64,000 nucleotides of DNA, from NCBI GenBank assembly GCA_003117195.1, contig BDSI01000046.1, positions 186,001 to 250,000 of the forward strand, given 5' to 3'. Below, piece after piece: positions 29,367 to 41,827 of this stretch (the first letter of the stretch is position 1; each line of letters opens with the position of its first letter). The position numbers were made by a program, and so were the translations under genes. This DNA comes from Eudorina sp. 2006-703-Eu-15 (taxonomy: Eukaryota; Chlorophyta; Chlorophyceae; Chlamydomonadales; Volvocaceae). The notes under the pieces are model-generated. The model ran no database searches. It worked only from the letters and a program-made list of their open reading frames with translations, and was not told the DNA's origin.

Positions 29367-32300
29367 AGCGCTGCTACCGTCTGCATCACCAATCCAAGCA
29401 AAAAAGCGGGACGCGGGCCGTGAGCAAGTCGCGAAAGCACGAGACGGGTCCCTTCGTCACGAAGGCCAAAGATTGCCGCAAAAGACTACGGCTTGATATA
29501 TAGAATCATACATAAGATGGAGTCAATCGGTTCCGCGCTGCAGCGCCACCGCCAGCCTCGCAATTGCACCGTTCAATAGTAGACCCGAAGTCGCACACTT
29601 ATCGGCGCACCTGCGGATGGCCTGCAACCGCGCACATCTTCTACAGCTGCCGCTGTCATTGCAAAGCGCCGAAAGCGCCCAAGGCTGCAGCAGCGGCGCT
29701 TTCGGTGAGGGACTTTCCTGAGCACGCGACCTGTGTCACAAGTCCCAGTCGCACTGAGTTTTGCTCTAGTGAATAGAATACGTGACAAGGATGTAGCGTA
29801 TGTCCTGGTGGTTATGTTGAGGGCAGTGGAATTCCGCCTTACTGAGAGAAGGAGGATATTTTGGCGCAATCCAGGGAGGGGCACGAGAGCGTCCCTTTGG
29901 GGCAGACCAGCTGCGCCTCGCACTCGATGTATTTGCATAAAATCGTCTATGAGCAGAATACATCTGAACATAATGCATTTTAGCCGTGCTGGCCCCAAAA
30001 AGTGCACAAAATCCCAACCGACAATCCTCTTCCAACCTCAAAACCCGTATCTAACAAAGTACATGGCGAATAATAGAAAATGAATGCCTCGTTTTCTAGA
30101 GGGATAAACTCGCGCGGAAAAAGAAAGTGGCCTCTACAGTCTTGGCATACCCGACAGACATCCTTCGGTTGTTGCTCACACCAGAGCACAACTAGCTCTG
30201 CGTTCGCAACGGTGCAAAGATGTTATATGTTCAGCTAACCATCGATTATCAATGCACTTCCAAGGCTTTCATATGGTCTGACACTGCAGGGTTTGTCAGG
30301 CTCACCAACCGAAAGGAAGCGGAAAGTGTACTTCGCGCCATGCATAAAAATAAATGCCCGACTTTGATCTCATCGATGGGTAGTTATTAGGTGATATCAC
30401 CCAGCCTAGCTAAGGTTTGACTAGCACCAGTGTGGGGACTGTGCGTGTTGTGAAATGCCTGGTCAGGAAACACCAAACCATGCCGCAGAGCACATCACCC
30501 AGCTGAACCCACGGACCTACTTCACGCCTTTCCAGACCAACCCCGAGAGCTCATGCCGCTCGCATCTACATTCAATGTCGCACAGGGTAGCACCTTGTGG
30601 CCTGATAGGGCCTGATAGGGCGATCCATTGCACCAATCTTTGGGGGAGTGCTCCAGCGTGCTCCATACAGGCACAGGAAGCATTTACATCCGATCTGCCT
30701 GCACACCATGTCTGGCAGTGGGTGAATTTCCTTGTCTCGTAGAGCCGTGTCTCTCCCTTCGGATGACAGACGCGTCGTGAACGAACCGTCGGCGGTGGCG
30801 GAGGCGGCGGGGCCCCCTGTGGGGCGCAATCTATTCCAACGGCAAAAATGTAGCAGTTTGCACGGCGGCCTCTCCTCAGCCCTTAAGCCTCTCGTCAGCC
30901 TCTCATCAGCCATAACCGCCTCCCATTCAGTACATTCCCTGAGCCGGTGCTGTCGGCTGAGCCCGGGGCCTCGCAAACCCTTGCTCGTCGTCAATCAGCA
31001 TACACCAGCTAATGAGGACAGACACGGTGAAGTCCTGGCTGTACACCAGATGCATGGCGTCGTGTATCGTTGGCCGCAGCGTTGCAGTTGCAACGGCCTT
31101 GTCGCACTGTCGGCGACGCGCCGCAGGGGTTCGTCCTGGCAGGCAGGCAGGCCCGGATCCGCTGTAGCATTCATGCACCCAAGTCGTCGGCCGATTACAA
31201 CCCCCACGGTACACATTACAAACTAGGCAGTCGAACACGAACAGCACTGACAGGTAGATCCGAGGCATAACGACGTGCCAGCGGCCAAACCAGTGCTCAG
31301 GGCCACACCTCAGATCAACACACGTGAATGGGTCGGGGCATGCTGCTGGCCGTCGGTCAGATAGAGCAGACGCGTGTCACACATACACCACCGGGGTTCA
31401 AGTTGGGGACCGGGCCTACCCTCAGATTGGGGTGGAGGTTGGGCTCCCGTTGGCATTTTGGTGTTTTGGCCAAGTTATTTCTTATGATGCGGGCTACCCC
31501 ACTAGCGGTCGCTGGGCAGTGTCACGAGCCAGGCGTGGGCCTTCCAAGACCTCGAGAGGGTGCTGCGTTGGGTGCCTCAGAGGTGGTGGTAGCTGGGTAA
31601 TGGGGTGCCTGTGTGGGCGACCTCCCCTGTGCTTGGCTTTATCCACTTCTGGGGATTATGCCCGCTGCTGTGCCTATCCCTTTGGTAGTGTTGCCCTGCT
31701 GCGCGCCTCTGCTTGCTTCGGTGTCTGACTGGTTGGGGTTATGGCCCGGTGTGTTTTCTTTGGGTGCGGCGTTGTGGTGTGGAGGTGACCTGCCGCCTTG
31801 GCGGTGGGGCCTACTGGGGCTTGCTCTGGTATACACCGATGATCCCGTTGGGGTCCGCTGTAACATTCATTCATTCATACACCAACTCCGCGGGCTGGCT
31901 CGCTCTGGAGTTGAATGCGTTGGGCTGTATACAAATGTTGGCTGTGTTAAGTGTTGGCTGTGTATTGCTCAGTCGCACAGTGAGGTGATGTTTGCGACTC
32001 CTGTGCGCAGCCCCCCAGTCCACTGTGCATGGGCCGTGCTCAGCGTTAAGTACAGTCAGTGCCCCAGCCCCCGGACTGCGGGAGACGGCGCGGGGAGCGC
32101 TTGCTTGGGGTGGATGCGCGATGATGATCAGGTTGAGGCATCCACCCGGTGTCCGCTCGAAGGCTCGATTGGCTAGTCTGGAGAGGCGGCCCAGCTGCAC
32201 GCCCACAGCGAATCCTTCAGACGCTGGTAAATCTGTCCTAGGAGGGAGTAGAGGGTTGTTAACGAAACGGTGAAGAAACTCGGTCGCGAGGGCGAAGAGG

Positions 32301-33381
32301 TGTGCCATCCGCCATGGGCTGTGCAAGGACAGCACCTTGGGGGTTCCCTGCTGTGGACGACACTGGACGACAGGCTGGTGGGCTGGTGTGCTGGACGAAC
32401 CTGGACGACTTGAAGCTTTGCTGCACATGCCTTTCCATGTTTTCCATGACGTAATGAACAATGGTTGTGGCCATCACGAGCAGCGCCTTATCGGACAAGA
32501 ACATTTTGAAGTGCACAACTGCTACTTGGAGCAGTTCGCGCGTTGTTGGCGCTGCCAAACAAGTTTAGATGCCATCAACTGGCAGCGCGCTGGACTGTAT
32601 GTATATTTGTGTATTGCCGTGATGAATTAGCCAGCCATGATTGCGCATTACGTGCTTAAGTCGGCAACGTACCACTCGGCACGCCAATGTTGTTTCGCGT
32701 CGTTACGAATCAAGCGCGTGGAATGTGCTTCTACGGATTGCACGTTTTTTCGGCACGCATGCTGCTCAGCTTTTTCAGATCCGTGCTGTCGAGGGTTTCG
32801 CTGTCAGCGCTGAACCTGGAGGAACGCACCGGCTGCTGTTTAGAACCTTTTACGCATACTAAACCCCATGATTGACCCTAGCAACCTGCACGCGGGCGCA
32901 AGCCGTGGCGCTGTGGACGGATGCTCTGGGTGGCCCGCACCGTGGGGTCTGGTGGGGTGGCCTGCGGGGAGCGCGGTCGCCAGCAGCCTAAGCGTCATCA
33001 GCACCCGAATCCGGCCTCTGGCGTCTGTGTCACCTCTGCGCCGAGAGAGTGGGTATGCTGGAGGAGTACGCCCTCTCACGGCGGGTGCACGGGCAGGGAC
33101 GTGAACCCCGCGCTGGTCCGCCTGCCCGTGGGATGGCGGCACACTGGAGGAGGTGGGCTGGTGCCCTTGGAGCCTCAGAGTAGGGTTCACGTCTTCTTGA
33201 CGACCCGTCTAGCTGGGAAATGCAGGACGTGTGGACGGTGGCTCAAGGCGGCATGTACCGGGATCTAAGCATCGAACATCATGCAGATAGCTTATCACGT
33301 GCAGCATGCACGAACCCCTGAGTGATGGTTTTGACGGAACGGTGGTGCTTGCCGGCGGGTGCCGCAGCAGTCGTACCGCCA

Positions 33382-33540
33382 GGAGGTCCAGCGATACCAC
33401 CAGCATTAGCAGTAGCAGCATTAGCAGGATCAGCAGCAGCAGCATCGGCATTAGCAGCATTAGCAGTAGCAGCATTAGCAGGATCAGCAGCAGCAGCATC
33501 GGCATCAGCAGCATTAGCAGTAGCAGCATCAGCAGCGGCG
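33382..33540. repeat. AGCATT/AGCAGC imperfect triplet array
   Basis: Imperfect tandem array of AGC/ATT triplets. A block of about 63 bp containing GCATTAGCAGGATCAGCAGC occurs twice in tandem. On the minus strand it reads as Ala/Asn/Asp-rich sequence (DPANAATANA) ending at a stop at 33279. Whether it is coding is undecided. Confidence 0.75.
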
Positions 33541-34351
33541 ACATCCCAGTGGCATGGTGCAGTGGCTGCTTGCACGGGCGGGGCCGCCAATGCGCAGGCG
33601 GTCTGAGCGAGCCAAGCGATCAGCTAGGTTTCCAGGGGTCGGGAACCCATGCATCCAAACTCGGACAATGGTGGTGAAACCCTGAAACTGGTACCGTAAA
33701 ACCCCTGCAAGGAAATCAGGTAGGTGCGCAACAGAACAGCACTGGGACAAAGCAGCCGGGCCCCCCCCGGCATGCTACCCAGGACCTGAAGGACCCGGAA
33801 CGCACAGAAGAGAAGGATCCACGCAAAAGAACCCGGAATGCTTTGTCACCGGATGAGTGTGCTGCATCTGGCGATTTAGGGGGAGGGATGCCGGCGGCGG
33901 AGCGGGCCAGTGAATGCTTGGTTCCCCGCCAACCCGGGCAGGGCGAGGACGCGAGACACGCCACCGCCAACCACCTCTACCCCTGCCCACGCCACAGCGG
34001 CCGGCGGGGTCTGCTCCGACGTCGTTCGCCCATGCACACTGCCTCACTCCCAACGCACCCCATCCCGATGTCCGAAATGCCCTCCGGATGTTGTGGCTTC
34101 ACTCACCGTACGCACCCTGGACCGATGCACCCCGTCCTAGATGCATTCAAGCTTGATATATATAACAGTTCTTATAAGTACATCTGAGTACTTATAGGTG
34201 TATAAGTGGGGGAAGGGTGGCGGTGACGTAAAGGGGAGAGGTACAAGCCGACAGCTCGACACGCCGGCCCCCCCCATGACAACGCAGGGTAAGGAGTCGA
34301 AGAGTAGTCGGGTGGGATGGGCCGGGGGGGCGCAGTGGCCACACGAAGCGC

Positions 34352-34352
<1 letters not shown>

Positions 34353-34423
<71 letters not shown>
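34353..34423. repeat. (GT)n dinucleotide microsatellite
   Basis: About 35 perfect GT units in intergenic sequence, with shorter (GT)n runs following at 34598-34612, 34660-34685 and 34700-34717. Likely length-variable between individuals. Confidence 0.97.
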
Positions 34424-34428
<5 letters not shown>

Positions 34429-35463
34429 AAGCGGGCAGAACAGGAGTGCGTGACATGCGATGGGCCCAGTGGCGCCCAATAGTTTGCCCGTATGCGTAAA
34501 TAGTATACCCATTGCCCGACCCATATAATAATTAAAAGGCTGCGGTGTCGGACGAACGCTGTCGATTTGGCGCGCTGTTGGTGTCGCGGCGTCGCGCGTG
34601 TGTGTGTGTCAATCGTTACATATCTGCCGGGCCGACGCTGGCCGGGGGCGCTAACCCGTGTGTGTGTGTATGTGTGTGTGTGTTTAGAATTGCAACCCGC
34701 GTGTGTGTGTGTGTGTTCAAATGTTACGCAGGTGTTACAATCGCTAACACCGGAACGCACATCATCAGACTCCCACGTCCACGTCCGCAAGCTGAAATGA
34801 GCCCCTATGCCAAATACCATTTATCAGGTCCAACGGACGGTCTTAGTTGCCGTGCTCACACGAGAGCCGACGCCCCTCGAGAGCATCGGGGCCACACCAC
34901 AACGGGACGTGGTGGCGTGCCCACGGCCATCCGCAGGATTCATGCACCCCCTACCGACTGCACCGACATCGCCAAAGCCGAGGCCCCTGCTTTAGCGCAC
35001 GTCCCAACAGCCTCACGTTCCACACGGCTGAACGCCTCGCCTCTGCCGCACTCGAGAAGAAACGACCTTGAGGAGAGTTGCTTTGAACCTCCCGCCGGCC
35101 CCACGCGAGCCCCGAGAGGGCCCAGGGCTATCGCCCACTTGTAAACCCGCTGTCGGACGCGCCCGCACCCGGCTCTACCTGAGTCCAAACGCCCCAGCCA
35201 CTGGTCCCTGCGCTACGCCTAACCCTGCACACGGCAATTCCTGCGCTTCCGTGCCCTGCAAACCGCCTGGGCAGCGAGAACCGACCCGAGCACGTACTCC
35301 TCGGGGTGCAAAAGCTGCATTACCCCAATCCAACCTCCTGCATAGCCACCCCGCTGGCATCGTAATACTTCGTATTACAACCCTGAGCACTTCTGATTCG
35401 GCGGAAAATGGAATCCTTGGTGGCCTGCCCTACCGCCATGCTGCTCCCGGCCGATCCGTCTGC

Positions 35464-38400
35464 CTACTTGGCCTTCTTGCCGGCCTTGGCGCCGCCTGCC
35501 GCGGCCTCGCCAGCCGGCTTGCGCTTGTTCCCGCCTTTGGCTCCCGCTGCCGCGGTGGCCTCCAGCGAAGGCGCCTCCTCCACCGGGATCTCGCTCTCCC
35601 AATCGGTCGTCTCCGCCAACTGCGCACTCGGGCGATGGGGTGCAAGCAAACAGGACCGCTCAGCTCATCATTCGACTACCGCTGGAAGAACAGGGTTCCA
35701 CCCATCCTTCGTCTTTCGAAGCCCCGGGGCGGCACGACAGCCACAAACGCGACCACCAACGCTGGGTTCGCGCGCCCCTCAGACCGGCACCACAACTACG
35801 GCACACGGCATGCAACAGATGTCTTGAAGCTCGCATATTTACGTAGTGACGCGCTAAGGAAGTTGCAACACGATACAACACCCCCCATCTACTTAACATC
35901 ATCCCCCTGCCCTCAACCTTCCTTAAATCATCCCCCTGCCCGCGTCCTTCGTCAGATTAGGACTCCGCCCTCCCCGTCCACTAACACGATCAGAGCGCAC
36001 CCGGGGTTTTGTAATGAGGAAACAAAACCACAGCGAACCCGCGCACACCTCTCAATTGCACGTACCCGGGGGTGCGCTGGATCCACGAGGAACATGGTGA
36101 AGCCGATCCCACACGCCACTTGGTGCGTGTGCCCGCCGTCCAGCGGCTCGCACTGCGCCCCAGACAAAGCCACGGCGAGGGCCGATACCATTCGTGAGTC
36201 AATCGCAAATATGACGCGGGGGCCGGTACCGATATTCCGTCGCATTTCTGCCACAACCAAGCAGCTCCGGTCATCGCACAGCATGCGCGCGCGCGTCGAA
36301 GTGAGGGAAGGAGTTCGATCGATGTCGCTCATGCTCGAGACCGCCACTGACGGGAAGTGGCGCAATGCGAGCAAGCGCAACATGAAGGTGCCTCTGAGAA
36401 CGGCACGGTCTGCCTTGACGACAAGCACGAAAGAGCAAGCAGACGCGTTCTCAGAACGTGCGATAGCACGCTATCAAGCACGCCGTCATGCTCTGGCTGT
36501 GCCGCAGCGGGGTACTCTAGATGAAATCGCTGCCACGGTACTTCGGTTGCGTCACGGCGGCGCGCACCTTGGCTGGGTTGGCACTGCTCTTCTTGTTGGG
36601 CCCGAAGCCCAACTCGCCGTTGGTGGCCGCGCCCCAGGTGATGACCGAGTTGTCTGCCGCGGCGGCAAAGGTGCCGGGGCCGCAGGCGAAGCTGCGGACG
36701 TTCCAGCCTACCAGGTCGTTCACGGGGACGGGGTACCTGTGCGGCCGAGAGGCAGAGCCGGCAGTCGGCACAGCGACTTGTGAAGTCGTGAGATATCTTG
36801 AGATCATCTCTCTGTCGTGAGATCAGCATGTCGGAACACATACCAAAGGGAAGGACATATTCCCGATGCATGGCCGATTGGCCAAGTTTGGAAACAGGTC
36901 AAGCACGCAAAGAGATGATTGGAGGTTAACGCTACTATCCGCACACTCCACACGTATGGCCCGCCATGTTCCGATCCAACCCATGCGCTGCCCGCTGCTT
37001 GTTCCTCCTTCTGCGCGGGTGGCTCACATTTGGTTATCGCCGTTCACCTTGAGCTTGCCCCAGCAGTGCACCTGGCCAGCGACTCCCGTGCAGAACGACG
37101 ACGTGCCACCGGCCGCGAGCTACAAGCGGGTAGGAGGGAGCGGGTGTGTTGCTGAATACCATGTTTCTTATGCATGGCTCCGACGGTAAGGACTCCACGA
37201 CAGTGACTATACCCGACGTGCACATTGCAAGGGCAGGTCATTTGGGGCCAAAAGTGAAAACTCCAGCAAGATCAATTTGTAACGACAAGGTCTACAAGAT
37301 CCCAACCGGACGACGCGCCGACAGGTACAAGCAAGGCAGTTGGTTGGCTCGACTTCCGAGCCGCTGTGATGATGGAGCCGGGTCCACGGCATTCACGCGC
37401 CAGGTCGCATGCATTCGCGACCTCGCCGCGTCGGCCCCCACTCACAATCGCGTCCTTGGGAACCAGGTTGCGCCGTGTGAAGACCTCAATCCTGCGCGGC
37501 TTGTCCTCGTCCTGTTGGATCTGTTCAGGCGAAGACGTTCACGGGGGTGGAGAAAGCAAGCGAGGGGAAGCGCTCAGCTACCACAAACGTGACGCATCCA
37601 AGGACGGCCTAGACCATGTCCCCACAGTTTATGGCCAAAGGATATCTTTTGCGAAACGCGCGCAGGATGATGCCCGCTCCAAAGAATCGTAGTTGCTATA
37701 CATGGGGCCATTTGAGCTCCGTCCTTGAATCCAACTGCGACAGTTGCTTGATGACGATGAGGGCGGCATGCAAGCTTCGACTAGGAATGCCTCTGCCGGC
37801 ACGCACGCCACACACACCCACACGTACTCCCCAGCATTAGGTACCTTGTGTCCCAAGCGGCCGTAGCCACCGTTGCCCCAGCTGTAGCAGAAGCCCTGGT
37901 CATCGTAACAGAGGCAGTGGTTGTGGCCCGCAGCGATCTTCAGCACGGTCGTGTCGTCCAGCCCCGCCACCCGTCGAGGGGTGGCCACCACCTCGTACAG
38001 GATCTGGATGCTGGCTGTTTTTGACAGGGCAGGCAGCGCAAAAGAAGGCACATTCAGCGAGCAGGGGCGGTCTCCATCTGACGCGCAATCTGTGGTACAT
38101 TACCGCGGCCAGCATCGGATGGTGGTGGTGCTGACAGGTCTCGTTCCATTAAAGCAAGACTGCTCAGGCACGTCATTGGCCCGCAAGTCCCGAGAACGCC
38201 CCGTCCGCCTGGTGCAGAGACCCAAGGAGCCGATACCGCACTTCAACAACTCACAGTCCTTTGCGTTATACGAGTGGTCCACTCCGTCGCCGATGACGCC
38301 AAATTGTCCGTTGCCCGCCGTCATCACCTGCGAGCGCGGCCGCGTTCAAGTTCAACATTGAGGGCATGCGAAAATCAGGGACAGCAGTACTCTGCGACTA

Positions 38401-40566
38401 CATAGGCAGCACCATGTAAGAGACACACTCACACCGCGTCGTCGAAAATTCTCATGCGCACCAGCCCGAGATCGTTCTTGCGTAGCACACACCGCGGCCG
38501 TGGCCGACACTTGGTTCAGTCATCTGACTACACGCACCTTTCCGTTGCAGAGCCACATCGTGAAGTCGATGCCGCAGGCCACCTGGGTGCACTGCTCGAT
38601 AAGACACTTGGTCGGAGTCAGGATGATGTCTGAGGGAGGAGAACCCAAGCGGAGCAGATTCGGACCACCAGAACGCAAGGACCAGAAGACTGGGGTTGGA
38701 ACACGCCGCGGGTGAGGTTCAACTGGAATCCGCAGCCGCAGGTAGCGTCCGACGGCTCGGGTAGTGTGTTAAACGCAAGTCCGCGCGATTTTCAGGCGCT
38801 GTGCGCTTCGACGACGAAATCGGAACCGGTTCTCAAGCGTTCACTTCGCCTGTAGGCTGCCAGCAATGGAAGTTGTGCTCTTTTCAGCCTCATGTTACGT
38901 GGTCTGGGGTGGGAATGCCGACCCAGATATTCCCGCGGCCGATGGTGCAGCGCAGATGGATTGGTGGCGACAAGAAAAGGAAGGTCCGCGCGATTACGGA
39001 ACATCCCCATGACGCGCTTGACACCTTCGTGACAACCAAGTCAGAATCGGGGACACCCGCCCTGCGGCCCCCACCGCCGCAATTGCTGTTGCTGCATCCC
39101 CTGGCTTTCACCTTCTTTGAGGGGCGCCTTGGGCGGCTTGACTGACCCGGTGCCGCACTGGCCCTGTGACCACCAGCGGAAAAGGAAGAAGGGCAACAAT
39201 CGTCACATGACAGACCGTGGGACAGGCGCCAAAGAGTACAGTGGCCCCCAATGCACGACTCGAGGTTTCTCGCGGTCGGAGTTTCCTCGATCGCGGCCGG
39301 TCCGTGGATTCATCGCACTGAGCTCGTGGTGTCATGTTCAACGGCGCCGATTGTCGCCAGCTTCAATGGCACATCCGAGCTAGAACGCTGTAATTATTGC
39401 ATCGCATAGCTAGAACACGCTGTACTTATCACATCGCATGGGTGATGGCTGGCACGCGCACGGACCGCGCTGCCCCTCGTACATACCGAAACGCCCTTCC
39501 TAGGGGCCATAGCGTAACTATCGACTGGTCCCAGTCGACCACGCCCACTCCTTCCCAGCCGCTGCGCAACCCGGCAGCACATCTCACATGTTGGTTGATG
39601 CCCCAGGCGTAGGCGCTGCCGTCCTGGCAAACTGCAGCGCTGTGGTTGCGACCTCCAGAGGCTGGGCAGGCGAGGGACGAGGACAGGTAAAATTCGGGTG
39701 CCCGTGAAAAAACGATTGGCGGACCATGGATGCACAGCCTAGGTTGCTCCTGAACACCCCCGACACGTCTGGATGGAAGACAGCGGGTTATGCGATACGA
39801 CCTGGAGCCGCAGTGTTCCACCTGGATATCCAGTCCCGTAGGAGCATGTCATGTGCACTCACCACCAATAACGAACTTCCCCTCGAGTGCAGCAAGCTTC
39901 GCGGGTACGTTCCGCTGTGCAAAGTCGCCATGCCCCAGCTGGCCTTTCTGCATCAGCGGAAAACGGCACGGCGCAGGTACGGCGAGGCAGAAGCTGAGGG
40001 CTGGGTAGGGCCGATTGCACGGGACACCGCAGGGTGATGGAAACCCGCTGGGGCGCGCAACAGCCGCGCCCTCCCCTTGCGCGACCAGTACGCGCCACGG
40101 AAGCACAACCCTTCTTGCCTCATTGCGGCCCCAGCTCCATAGATTTCCAGCCGAATCTCCAGCAAAACAATGGCAAGCGGCCGGGCCGGCTGCGATGAAC
40201 ATTACTTTGACGTCCTGCACGTTGGAATGGAGAGCCGTATACCGATGAATTTGAGGTACCAGATCGACAACTCGACACACGGGTATGGGGAAGTTCCGCT
40301 CCGACAGTGAAGCCGAGACTCACTGAGAACGTCTTCAAGCGAGTCGGCCGAAGCAAGTTCGGATACTGCGACTCCTTGTCCAGATCTTCCTTTTTTGTTT
40401 TCCCACCTGTGCGACCAAGCTGTGGAAGACGAACAGGGTGTCATGGCGCGCATAGGTCGGGCACTTCCGGCATTAGCGGGGCTCAAACCTGCGCAAAGTC
40501 CGTGCCGCCGCAATAGAGCAAGATCCCGCCTTCCCAAGGCTTTTGTTCTGTCGCTGGAGCTGCCAT
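35464..40566 (-). CDS. RCC1-repeat protein, RCC2/TD-60-like
   Basis: Fourteen exons on the minus strand, 454 aa: 40566-40489, 40389-40324, 40214-40119, 39947-39863, 39661-39588, 39163-39112, 38629-38538, 38327-38255, 38014-37845, 37520-37446, 37119-37028, 36736-36568, 36152-36066, 35619-35464; stop TAG. All phases agree. Seven-bladed propeller repeats are visible: LWSWGRNEKGQLGHGD, GGRNHSAAV with AYAWGINQH, VACGIDFTMW, GNGQFGVIGDG, AGHNHCLCYDDQG with YSWGNGGYGRLGHK, VHCWGK, and SFACGPGTF with VITWG and NGELGFG. The repeat order and insert positions (VPRR/TPRRV segment, YPVPVNDL before GW) fit RCC2, which in animals acts in mitosis and at Rac/Ral-type GTPases, better than RCC1, the Ran exchange factor. 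The C-terminus is Lys/Ala/Gly-rich (GNKRK, KAGKKAK), suggesting nuclear targeting. Intron 3 starts GC (GAG|GCAAGA). The least certain boundary is the start of exon 2 (40389), chosen for frame. The lysine-rich N-terminal tail of animal RCC2 is absent. Confidence 0.88.
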
Positions 40567-41796
40567 GGTGGTATGCAGAACGCCGCCGCGATGTCTTCCT
40601 TGTAGGTTTGAAAACTGTCAGCCGTCTCAACACGAAATGTTAACCTCTTGTTCCGACGCAATAATTAGTTTACGATTTGTGTGAAACAAATTTAGAAGGA
40701 TAACTGTTGCAGAGGCTGGCTCCACCTCGGACAATTCAACTAGGAGGTTGGGCAGCTTGATGATGACAAGATGACAGAAGATAAAATTCAATAATACACT
40801 GTAATTGCACAAATTTCTCAAATAGTTACGATGTCCGCGTACATACCGTATGTATACAAATCTATCTCAATGCAAAAGGGCGCGCTAACTAAAAACGACA
40901 GACAAGACTGCAAAATGCCAGTACACTTTCAAAAGTTCATCTTCTTGTTGAATTCTACAAAACTTCTGGCCACGGTCGGACAAACGATGCGAACGCCTTT
41001 GCAACCTCCGCGACCCATGGGCCGGCCCGTGCCCGCCAAGCGCCGGCGCATGTCCCCCCTTTCTGATCGGTCGTCAAATTGAATCCCCACCGTCGCCAGA
41101 CCTGCGTACAAGGCCTCCCCAACGTCTACGGCTGGGTTGTATGGACCGGGAGGGGCGCGCTGGGCATGGTCCTGTCGTGAGCAAGGTTTTTTAAAGACGC
41201 CGCCCGCTGATAAGCACACTTGCATCCCCTTTGGCGCCGCAGGAACATCCATGCATTCATAACTCCAGTGCACCACTTTAAATGCATCATCAAGGTCACA
41301 GCCCCGGATACAGAGCCAATTGTCAAGATGGAACCCGACGCGGCAAACCGCCAGCCCCCCCCACCGCGGTGGTTGACAGCCCGACGCCCACGGACACGCT
41401 CGGGCCGGTCGACCTGCTGGCCCTGCGGGCCCTGTGTCGTACGCGGGGGCCGGGAGGGGCCACACGTGCACCCCGCTGATATCAATCAACACAGCGAAAC
41501 CCAAAAAATGTCTCGACGCGCACACGCCCTCGCTGTTCCGGCCTACCCATGAGCTCGTCAGAAAACTTGCCGACCGACCACGACAGTGAAGGCGCGCCGC
41601 AAAGACTTAATTCGCTCTGACGGGGGGCCCCTTTTCGTTGGCTGCTGCATGACGAGGCGCGCACCTGGGTCAGGATGAGCGGGTAGTCTAAAGGGGCTCT
41701 GCACCCAGACGGTCCGCGCCCGCCCCCAACCCCCCGCCAGCCCGCCCGCATGCGCTGCTGATTGGGCCGGAAGCTGGAGCTGCTGATGGGGGGGAA

Positions 41797-41827
<31 letters not shown>

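Larger units (their letters stand above)
29367..35463. other. Long intergenic region, coding-like segments only
   Basis: 6.1 kb without a confident gene. On the minus strand, protein-like open stretches occur at about 32530-32420 (contains FKMFLSDKALLVMATTIVHY), 32310-32120 (ATEFLHRFVNN), 31130-30980 (TIHDAMHLVYSQDF) and 33590-33279 (Ala-rich, ends ARDKLSA then stop). Good, phase-compatible splice sites linking them were not found and no family was recognised. They may be a low-complexity gene, a decayed element or chance. A (GT)n microsatellite lies at 34353-34423. Confidence 0.4.

Noticed and set aside
40929..41525. 199-codon minus-strand ORF upstream of the RCC2-like gene
   Set aside because: No recognised domain and no clear initiator; it does not join in phase to the RCC2-like first exon, which has its own ATG at 40566.
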